From Oscillospiraceae bacterium (GTDB lineage: Bacteria > Bacillota > Clostridia > Oscillospirales > Oscillospiraceae): 19,956 nt of DNA. The stretch spans positions 1 through 19,956 of the forward strand of contig JAITQY010000099.1 of assembly GCA_031288675.1 (NCBI GenBank), in the 5' to 3' direction. The notes below the pieces were generated by a model, which saw nothing but the letters and a program-made list of their open reading frames with translations, ran no database searches and was not told the origin of the DNA. Position numbers and translations under genes: made by a program. Below, in pieces: positions 6,762 to 12,696 of the stretch; position 1 is the stretch's first letter; each line of letters begins with the position of its first letter.

Positions 6762-7405
6762 TCGGCAGCCTCCTCACCAAGCATCTTTGAATCCAAAGGT
6801 GCGCCGTCCCACTCCCCGAATAGCTTTATCGCGAAATCCGAAAGTTTTTCCTTAGATACGGGATTATCTTTATCATCGTATATAGTGTCTTTGTATTCCT
6901 GAAATAAACTGGTCATTACGTTCATCGTTGTAATCTCATCGTCTGTAAGCGAACCGAATTCCAAAAAATAGTAATCTAATAGTTCTTTTGCTCCTTTGCT
7001 TACAGCCACTTTCCCGTCAGGCAATAAGCTGTCAAACCCGGAGATATCCATCTTAGTATAAGGTCCAAACCCGTTAAACCACATCGTAATACGCGCTAAA
7101 GCGCCGGGGGCATATCCGTCGATTTTCACGCCGTTGTCCACCATAAAACCGCAGATATGCACACGAATATCCTGAGTAAAAAGCGGGCATTCAATCCCGA
7201 AGTTGTAAATGGCAACCATCTGGGAATAAAATAAAATCTTGTGCAATTTGTTATGCGTCATAAAATATCGCGGGTCGCCGTTGTCGCGGACATACTCAAT
7301 GCCTTTATTAATGAGATACAGCGCGTATTTCTCCGGTTTCGTCAGCGCAAAATCTGCGCAGGGGAGCTTAGTATCAATTTGCTCCTCTATGGTTGACAAT
7401 GGCAT
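6746..7405 (-). CDS. Panacea (DUF4065/SocA-like) domain protein, putative antitoxin
   Basis: In this 219-residue cytosolic protein, residues about 50-90 (NKLHKILFYSQMVAIYNFG, then ECPLFTQDIRVHICGFMV) match the core of the Panacea domain. That core reads roughly KLxKLLYYAQ..., a Pro-Leu-Phe, then a stretch ending in xxGPV. This domain is the shared antitoxin half of many two-gene systems whose toxins vary widely. The remainder is helical, with an acidic tail (DDEITT..., YDDKDN...). It is the first gene of a three-gene operon under its own promoter, and its 3' end contains the ribosome binding site for the next gene. The ATG at 7405 has a weak AAGAAGAG about 8 nt upstream. The Panacea call is from motif memory only; a profile search would confirm or reject it. 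Some Panacea relatives act as proteolysis adaptors. Confidence 0.72.
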   Translation of the reverse strand: MPLSTIEEQIDTKLPCADFALTKPEKYALYLINKGIEYVRDNGDPRYFMTHNKLHKILFYSQMVAIYNFGIECPLFTQDIRVHICGFMVDNGVKIDGYAPGALARITMWFNGFGPYTKMDISGFDSLLPDGKVAVSKGAKELLDYYFLEFGSLTDDEITTMNVMTSLFQEYKDTIYDDKDNPVSKEKLSDFAIKLFGEWDGAPLDSKMLGEEAAEWITL

Positions 7406-7498
7406 TATTTACTCTTCTTTCTATACCAAAAATTTGTGATATTCCGAATTATTACCGAAAAACAAGGTCAAAAATCACGTAACGAATTATTAAATGGC

Positions 7499-7515
7499 AT
7501 TAATAAACTATTAAT
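7499..7515. promoter_or_regulatory. Palindrome at the transcription start of the Panacea operon
   Basis: ATTAATA-AAC-TATTAAT is a perfect 7-3-7 inverted repeat placed immediately downstream of the predicted start site. It could be an operator for autoregulation by one of the operon products, a common feature of toxin-antitoxin loci. The sequence is wholly A/T in its arms, so chance is a real alternative. Confidence 0.45.
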
Positions 7516-7523
7516 TATATTAC

Positions 7524-7552
7524 ATAATATCATAAGCATCTTGTTTTGTCAA
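7524..7552 (-). promoter_or_regulatory. Promoter of the Panacea three-gene operon
   Basis: TTGACA (7552-7547), a 17-bp spacer and TATTAT (7529-7524) on the minus strand form a strong sigma-A promoter. The predicted start is near 7517, giving an unusually long AT-rich leader of about 110 nt before the ATG at 7405. Confidence 0.85.
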
Positions 7553-7601
7553 GAGATTTTTTTCAAAAACGGTAATATTTTACTTTTACAAACGCTTTGT
7601 A

Positions 7602-7629
7602 GTGTTATGTAAACTAAACTTCATAACAC
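7602..7629. repeat. 8-bp inverted repeat downstream of the AEC transporter gene
   Basis: GTGTTATG (7602-7609) and CATAACAC (7622-7629) flank a 12-nt loop. It lies about 60 bp after the AEC stop and could end that operon's transcript, but there is no adjacent U-tract in either direction. The surrounding 7560-7690 DNA is AT-rich and holds no gene I can support. Confidence 0.4.
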
Positions 7630-7690
7630 CATTAGTTTGAGCTATCATATGCAATTATATGCGTAAATGTGCATCAAAAAGCGTCGAATT

Positions 7691-8638
7691 TTACCCCATA
7701 CCCTTAGCTATCGCCGCCACGACCGGAAGCGTCAGCAGGGACAGCAGCGTAGACAGCGATACAAGGCGCGCGGCGGTGAACTCGTCGCGCCCGTATTCGT
7801 GCGCAAACATAGCAGTGACCGCAGCAACGGGCGTTCCGGCAAGTATAACGCACGCCGCGAACATAAGCGGCGGAAGATGAAACGGATATAAAACCAGTCC
7901 GGTCATAACCGGCAGGAATATCTGCTTAAACGCGGCGGTGATATACAGTTGCTTCTGTCTGAACAGGCTAAGTATATCCGCGTCCGCGATTTGCGCTCCG
8001 ATGATAATCATAGCCAGCGGAGAATAGACGTCGCCTAAGAGATCAAGCGTATTCATAACCGGCGCGGGCATTTTAAGGTTCGTGGCGAAGAAGACAAAAC
8101 CGATATAGAACCCGACCGTACCGGGATTTAACAGAGCATTTTTGATTGCTTTCTTTACCGAGCGCTCACCTGCGTCAGGCTTGCCAGCGTTAATCGCAAT
8201 AATTCCGTGCGTCCACTGCATAATTGACACCACTACAAGAAAGATAGCGGCGTACAGCATCGCTCCGTCACCGAGACACGCAAGTACAAGCGGTATCCCC
8301 ATAAAACCGTTGTTCGGATACACCGCGCCAAAGCGCAGCACAGCGCGCTGATCCGAAGGCTGCTTGCGGAACAGCAGATTTGACGTCGCAATCCCAATCG
8401 CAAAATACGCAAGTACCGCCAGCGCGGTAACGCCCATCTCCTTCATAACAGCAAAGTCGCGCTCTAACTGCAATGAGGTGATAATGATACACGGAACAAT
8501 CACCCGCAGAAGTATGTAAATAAGCTGAGTCAGTGTTACGCCGCTGATTTTCTTCATTTTACGCAGGATAAATCCTGTTGACATCATCAGAAACAGGGTC
8601 CATACCTGCTGACCTACCGTAAAAAAGTTAGTTAGCAT
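7691..8638 (-). CDS. AEC (auxin efflux carrier) family transporter
   Basis: This is a 315-residue inner-membrane protein with about ten hydrophobic segments in two halves, the AEC fold of secondary carriers for small organic acids such as malate or malonate. Family marks are PCIIITSLQL in the first half, the NNGFMGIPLV motif after the third or fourth segment, the central LLNPGTVGFYIGFVFF, and the ending CVILAGTPVAAVTAMFAHEYG...ASLSTLLSLLTLPVV-like region. The substrate cannot be predicted. An ATG at 8671 is also in frame. The ATG at 8638 is chosen because it gives the normal AEC N-terminus, has GGAGAG about 11 nt upstream, and overlaps the upstream gene by only 11 bp. It is the last gene of an operon with the nucleotidyltransferase and the GT-C glycosyltransferase. 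Confidence 0.9.
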   Translation of the reverse strand: MLTNFFTVGQQVWTLFLMMSTGFILRKMKKISGVTLTQLIYILLRVIVPCIIITSLQLERDFAVMKEMGVTALAVLAYFAIGIATSNLLFRKQPSDQRAVLRFGAVYPNNGFMGIPLVLACLGDGAMLYAAIFLVVVSIMQWTHGIIAINAGKPDAGERSVKKAIKNALLNPGTVGFYIGFVFFATNLKMPAPVMNTLDLLGDVYSPLAMIIIGAQIADADILSLFRQKQLYITAAFKQIFLPVMTGLVLYPFHLPPLMFAACVILAGTPVAAVTAMFAHEYGRDEFTAARLVSLSTLLSLLTLPVVAAIAKGMG

Positions 8639-9434
8639 TTTGTAAATATCTCTCCGCCGAATGTAAATCATCCAAGGTATTTACGCCTTGAATTTGATAG
8701 TCAAGGTCAATAGCAACTGTTTTTACTATACCGCCCTGCTTTGCGATAATAGCAGGCGCATCGGTAAGATAGTACTCGCCCTGACTGTTTGCGGGCTGAA
8801 GATCATCAAGCGCCGTGAAAAGCCTGTCAGCCTTAAAAACGTAAACTCCGGAATTAAACAGCGGAACTACCGCGCCGCTATCCTCCGCTGATTTATCTTC
8901 AGGTGTTAGGTCACGGGATTCTACAATGCGGTCAAATGTGCCGTCGGCATTGATACGCAGCCGCCCGAACGCGGACAAGTCCACTATCTTAGACGGCATT
9001 CCCGCAAGCATAGTACAGTCGCAGTTGTTAGAACGATGGTACTCTGTAAGCTGAACGTATGTCTCGCGCCGCATAAGCGGCATATCGCCGTAGCAAACGA
9101 TAACGTCGCCATCAAAGCCGGCAAGGCTTGATTTAGCGGCTTTAGCCGCATCGCCGGTACCCTTTTGCTCCGCCTGAACCGCAAAGCTATAGTTCAAGCC
9201 GCCGAACGCGCCGGTTATATTTTCTTTCATATACCCGACAACGATTACTATGTCTTCAGGTGCAAGAAAACTCAGCGCGTCAAGCACATAGCCGAGCAGA
9301 GGCTTACCGCAAAGGTCACGCATCGCTTTGGGAATGCCCGCGCCGTCCGAGCCAAGCCGCGTTCCCTTTCCTCCCGCGAGAACGATTGCCTTTAGTCCGC
9401 CGGTCTGGGTTGCTGATAATTGTATGTCTGCCAT
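8628..9434 (-). CDS. Sugar nucleotidyltransferase, GlmU N-domain-like (single domain)
   Basis: This 268-residue cytosolic protein carries the GT-A fold of NTP:sugar-phosphate nucleotidyltransferases. LAGGKGTRLGS (about 19-29) is the nucleotide loop and IPKAM...CGKPLLGYV follows. QAEQKGTGDAA (about 87-97) matches the GlmU QxxQLGTGHA motif. YGDMPLM (115-121) supplies the metal-binding Asp, and NSGVYVF (194-200), GEYYLTD (219-225) and GVN (250-252) are also GlmU signatures. The C-terminal left-handed beta-helix acetyltransferase of bifunctional GlmU (about 450 aa) is missing, so this is probably a stand-alone UDP-GlcNAc or UDP-GalNAc-type pyrophosphorylase. The ATG at 9434 overlaps the upstream gene by 43 bp, and GGAGAG is about 13 nt ahead. 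The location next to a GT-C glycosyltransferase suggests a role in a cell-surface glycan. Confidence 0.88.
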   Translation of the reverse strand: MADIQLSATQTGGLKAIVLAGGKGTRLGSDGAGIPKAMRDLCGKPLLGYVLDALSFLAPEDIVIVVGYMKENITGAFGGLNYSFAVQAEQKGTGDAAKAAKSSLAGFDGDVIVCYGDMPLMRRETYVQLTEYHRSNNCDCTMLAGMPSKIVDLSAFGRLRINADGTFDRIVESRDLTPEDKSAEDSGAVVPLFNSGVYVFKADRLFTALDDLQPANSQGEYYLTDAPAIIAKQGGIVKTVAIDLDYQIQGVNTLDDLHSAERYLQNAN

Positions 9435-10774
9435 TGTCCGTTTTCATCTCTCCATTCAAAAGATTTGACCCATTGAAACGCTTCGCCGGGATTAAAGTAC
9501 TCCACAGTGTCCGCAAAATCCCGCGGCGAAACGCGCTCGTTATAAAGACAGTATATGTACGGCATATTATCGGCGTTCCTTAAAAATTCCGCAAGTTCCG
9601 AGCCGTATCTGCCGGTATAGGTAATCCAAAATGACGCGAATCCGACGACCGCCGCAAGCATAATGGCAGCCGCAAGCGGCTTTAATCTTAACCAAAACCA
9701 GTAAAGCGCGTATGCCTGAAACCACACTAACGGAATCAAAAGCACATTCGCCCTGTTAATATTGATGTTCACGAACAGCATAGTCACCGCTCCGCTAATC
9801 AGCGCGATAATCGGAATCGGGAACGCTTTATCACGGACGCTGAATATAATTCCGGCGGCGGCGAGCGCAAGTCCAGGTACGCCGTAAATCATACCGAACG
9901 GCTTTACTCTGTTCCACAGCAGTCCATCGTTTTGCAGAATTAAAAGCTTTATTAAGTTTGCCCCATTGCGAAGTATGTGAAAATTCATCGTTGCCGCCTG
10001 ACGCGGCGAAGTCAGCTCAGGCAGCGTGAATAATCCAAACAGCCGCATTTCCGGTAAGCCAAGCGCGTTCCGAATATGGCACAGAGCTATCGGGAAGGCG
10101 ATTACGGCGAATACCGCCGCGGCAATAATTACACTGATTCCGCCGCGTTTACGAAATACGGAATCGCTTTTTGCCATATAAATTAAAGAGAAGACTGCAA
10201 ATACCGGCGCCCATATGAATGCCGTCCCGTAAGCGTACAGAGACAGCGCGAGTACCGCCGCGCCAGGAATCAGCATTACGGGTTTTCTGTAAGCACGCTC
10301 CGCAAAGTACATAGCTAACAGCACAAAGAACGGGAGTATATTGCTTTCCAGCGCCCAGCGAGAAATCATTACATGCCACGGGTTAAGAGAAAGAGCAAAC
10401 GCGAACAGCACCCCAAGTTTTATGCTCTGTCTGCGTCCAAAGAAAAACGCGAGTATTATAGCGGCAACCCCAAGTATAATCATCGGAATTCTTACAGCCA
10501 CAGGGTTCATTCCGAACGCCGCGACAAACGGAATTGTAAGGTAGCTGTATAAAGCGTTCTGACCGCTCCCCCAGCTTTCAAGAAGTACGGGATAGTTGTT
10601 GCCGTTACGGTCTGTGCCGAAGCGCAAAATCGCCCATGCCTCGTAGCCCGCAGATGCTTCGTCCTGATTGCGCGCAAGCGGTACGGACGACAAAAGCGGC
10701 AACCTGAATAATAACCCCGTAAGTACGATCGCAATCACGGAGATGACTATCAGTCGTTGCCGTTTAGCCGTCAT
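9392..10774 (-). CDS. GT-C fold membrane glycosyltransferase (PMT/ArnT-like)
   Basis: This is a 460-residue polytopic membrane protein with about 10-12 hydrophobic segments. The first extracytoplasmic loop carries an acidic pair (RNQDEASAGYEAW, Asp38-Glu39), the expected catalytic or metal site of lipid-phosphate-sugar-dependent GT-C enzymes. It is followed by GTDRNGNNYPV and, further on, LNPWHVMISRWALESN, both typical of bacterial PMT-like transferases. The last roughly 70 residues after the final helix form a soluble C-terminal domain (YNERVSPRDFADTVEYFNPGEAFQW). It would transfer a sugar from a polyprenyl-phosphate carrier on the outer face of the membrane; acceptor and sugar are unknown. 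It is the first gene of the operon with the nucleotidyltransferase and AEC transporter. The ribosome binding site before the ATG at 10774 is poor. I could not place a promoter with confidence. Confidence 0.87.
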   Translation of the reverse strand: MTAKRQRLIVISVIAIVLTGLLFRLPLLSSVPLARNQDEASAGYEAWAILRFGTDRNGNNYPVLLESWGSGQNALYSYLTIPFVAAFGMNPVAVRIPMIILGVAAIILAFFFGRRQSIKLGVLFAFALSLNPWHVMISRWALESNILPFFVLLAMYFAERAYRKPVMLIPGAAVLALSLYAYGTAFIWAPVFAVFSLIYMAKSDSVFRKRGGISVIIAAAVFAVIAFPIALCHIRNALGLPEMRLFGLFTLPELTSPRQAATMNFHILRNGANLIKLLILQNDGLLWNRVKPFGMIYGVPGLALAAAGIIFSVRDKAFPIPIIALISGAVTMLFVNININRANVLLIPLVWFQAYALYWFWLRLKPLAAAIMLAAVVGFASFWITYTGRYGSELAEFLRNADNMPYIYCLYNERVSPRDFADTVEYFNPGEAFQWVKSFEWRDENGQWQTYNYQQPRPAD

Positions 10775-10810
10775 ATTGATTGATCACATAAAGTTGATAC
10801 AATACATAAG

Positions 10811-10869
10811 GGATACAGAATAAATAATTGTGCCGTCTGCTCTTATCCGGTATTATTTATTCTATATCC
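10811..10869. repeat. Long 18-bp inverted repeat between the PNPOx-like and GT-C genes
   Basis: The arms 10811-10828 and 10852-10869 pair over 18 positions with a single mismatch, which is G-U in one RNA orientation. They enclose a 23-nt loop. It starts about 17 bp after the upstream gene's stop and ends about 37 bp before the GT-C start codon. No U-tract follows it, so it is not a standard terminator. It could be a 3'-end hairpin, a regulatory leader structure or a small palindromic repeat. Confidence 0.7.
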
Positions 10870-10885
10870 GCTTATTCTTCAGCGA

Positions 10886-11293
10886 TTAGAACTTGATAAC
10901 TTCCGGAGCGCCGGCAAAGCTGGAAATCGTCGCGGTTGCGTCCTTGATGTAAAATCCCGCATACAGTTTGGCTTCCGGATACATCGCTTTCAGCGAAGGA
11001 CTTGCCGCCATTGCCGCCTCATATGCCTCTTGGCTTTCATCCAATACCGCAGTTCCTGCAAGACGAATCCATTCCATTTTGCTGTTTGTCGCACAAATCT
11101 CAAACTTCGGGTTCGCTATCGTCTGCAAAGTAGACGGTTTAGTAACACCGCCGGGTCTGCCCATACCGAAGTACAGCTTGCCGTTATACTTCATACAAAA
11201 CCCAAACGGACGTACGCGCGGCTGTCCGTTTTCCTCCGCCGTTGCGTAATAAAACGTACCGGCGTCCGCCAAAAAATCGTAAACCTTATCCAT
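10886..11293 (-). CDS. Pyridoxamine 5'-phosphate oxidase-family flavin-binding protein
   Basis: This 135-residue protein has the split-barrel fold of PNPOx-like flavoproteins, seen in small F/FMN-binding oxidoreductases of clostridia. FYYATAEENGQPRVRPFGF (about 14-32), the LYFGMGRPGGVTKPSTLQTIANPKFEIC stretch (about 40-67, flavin phosphate contacts) and WIRLAGTAVL (about 75-84) are the family marks. Length fits the single-domain subgroup. The true substrate is unknown, and real PdxH function is unlikely because that enzyme is longer. The ATG at 11293 has an excellent AAGGAG site 8 nt upstream. The gene has its own promoter and is probably monocistronic, although an 18-bp inverted repeat lies just behind its stop. 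Confidence 0.88.
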   Translation of the reverse strand: MDKVYDFLADAGTFYYATAEENGQPRVRPFGFCMKYNGKLYFGMGRPGGVTKPSTLQTIANPKFEICATNSKMEWIRLAGTAVLDESQEAYEAAMAASPSLKAMYPEAKLYAGFYIKDATATISSFAGAPEVIKF

Positions 11294-11326
11294 AAGAATA
11301 TCTCCTTATAAAATTTATTTGCCGTT

Positions 11327-11355
11327 ATTATACCACACTCGCTGGCTGAACGCAA
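11327..11355 (-). promoter_or_regulatory. Promoter of the PNPOx-like gene
   Basis: TTGCGT (11355-11350), a 17-bp spacer and a perfect TATAAT (11332-11327) on the minus strand. The leader of about 27 nt holds the AAGGAG site. The spacer starts TCAGCC, so the block CGTTCAGCC is shared with the promoter at 14888-14916. Confidence 0.75.
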
Positions 11356-11379
11356 GAAAAATTTGTATTTTTTACATGC

Positions 11380-12696
11380 TCAGCCGCCGAACATTATCTG
11401 ATTAATAATGCTTTCTATCCATTCCTGCTTTCCGCTTTCCGGCGCGGGAGGTTCCCCCTGAGACAGCGCGTAGTCGTTCAGATCTTCCAGCGTAACCGCG
11501 CTTGATCGGATTTTTGCGCCGATTCCGCCGTTATAACCGCTGTAGCGCGACTTCACGAATTCACCGATACGTCCGTCCTCAATTATCGCGGTAGCTTTAA
11601 TAAGCCCGAGCGCAAACGTATCCATTCCGAGTATAAATCCGCGGAACATATCTTCATAAGTATTGCTCGGACGGCGGTTCTTGGCATCGAAGTTAAATCC
11701 GCCCGTCAGCCCTCCGGCGTTGATGACCTCGTACATTGCCTGTGCCGCGTCGTATACGTCGTAAGGGAATTCGTCCGTATCCCAGCCAAGCAGAGTGTCG
11801 CCGATATTCGCGTCAATACTGCCGAGCATTCCGTTGATAGCGCTGACACGAAGCTCATGCCGGAATGTATGCCCGGCAAGCGTCGCATGGTTAGCCTCTA
11901 TGTTCATTTTGAAGTCTTTGTCCAAACCGTATTGACGCAGAAATCCGATTGCCGTAGCCGCGTCAAAGTCGTACTGGTGCTTCATCGGCTCTTTCGGCTT
12001 AGGCTCAATATAGAAGTCACCGCTGAACCCTTTGCCGCGCGCATACTGCACGGCAAGCTTCATAAGCGCCGCTATATTTTCCTGCTCGAACTTCATATCT
12101 GTGTTCCAAAGAGTTTCATATCCCTCACGTCCGCCCCAGAATACAAATCCGCGTCCGTCAAACCTAATTGTCAGGTCAATTGACTTTTTTACATTAGCCG
12201 CCGCGCGGGCAAAAACATCCGGACTATTAGCGCTTCCAGCACCGTTCATAAAGCGCGGATTGGAGAATAAGTTCGCCGTTCCCCAAAGAGCCTTTATTCC
12301 GGTCTGCTCGATTTTCTCACAGATATAGTCCGCAATCGCGTCTAACGCAGCGTTCTGCTCCGCAAGATCAGCCCGCTCCGTAATCAGATCCGCATCGTGG
12401 AAACAAAAATACTTTATTCCGAGTTTCTGCATAAACTCAAACCCAGCGTCCGCTTTAGCCTTTGCGTGCGCAAGCGCGTCTGAAGCGTCCGCGCCGAAGC
12501 TCTTATCGGCAGTGCCAGCGCCGAACATATCCGTACCCGCCGCGCCGAGATTATGCCACCACGCCATCGCAAACGGAAGCCAATCTGACATTGTTTTGCC
12601 GAGAATCACCCGTTCAGCGTCATAGAATTTGAACGCAAACTCGTTGGAGGACTTAGCGCCCTCATATTTTACCGCAGGAATATTAAAAACAGCCAT
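11380..12696 (-). CDS. xylA: Xylose isomerase
   Basis: This 438-residue cytosolic enzyme interconverts D-xylose and D-xylulose, the entry step of xylose catabolism. It is a class II (about 440 aa) isomerase. The catalytic pair appears in FCFHDAD (His100, Asp103). The metal ligands appear in IEPKPKEP, NIEANHATLAGH, GSIDANIGDTLLGWDTDEFP and GGFNFDAKNRR, all intact, and WGGREGYETL is the usual signature. The ATG at 12696 has GGAGG 8 nt upstream and shares one base with the stop of the GH3 gene (TAATG), so translation is coupled. With the GH3 enzyme it makes a two-step route from xylo-oligosaccharide to xylulose. No xylulokinase or xylose transporter is in the window. No clear terminator follows. 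Confidence 0.97.
   Translation of the reverse strand: MAVFNIPAVKYEGAKSSNEFAFKFYDAERVILGKTMSDWLPFAMAWWHNLGAAGTDMFGAGTADKSFGADASDALAHAKAKADAGFEFMQKLGIKYFCFHDADLITERADLAEQNAALDAIADYICEKIEQTGIKALWGTANLFSNPRFMNGAGSANSPDVFARAAANVKKSIDLTIRFDGRGFVFWGGREGYETLWNTDMKFEQENIAALMKLAVQYARGKGFSGDFYIEPKPKEPMKHQYDFDAATAIGFLRQYGLDKDFKMNIEANHATLAGHTFRHELRVSAINGMLGSIDANIGDTLLGWDTDEFPYDVYDAAQAMYEVINAGGLTGGFNFDAKNRRPSNTYEDMFRGFILGMDTFALGLIKATAIIEDGRIGEFVKSRYSGYNGGIGAKIRSSAVTLEDLNDYALSQGEPPAPESGKQEWIESIINQIMFGG

Noticed and set aside
9316..9583. Overlapping plus- and minus-strand ORFs at the glycosyltransferase/nucleotidyltransferase junction
   Set aside because: They are out of frame with two well-supported genes and have no initiation signals of their own.
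11341..11379. Terminator after xylA from the AAAAAT/ATTTTT pairing
   Set aside because: The potential stem is short and only A/T, with no GC-rich core, so it is not supportable as an intrinsic terminator.
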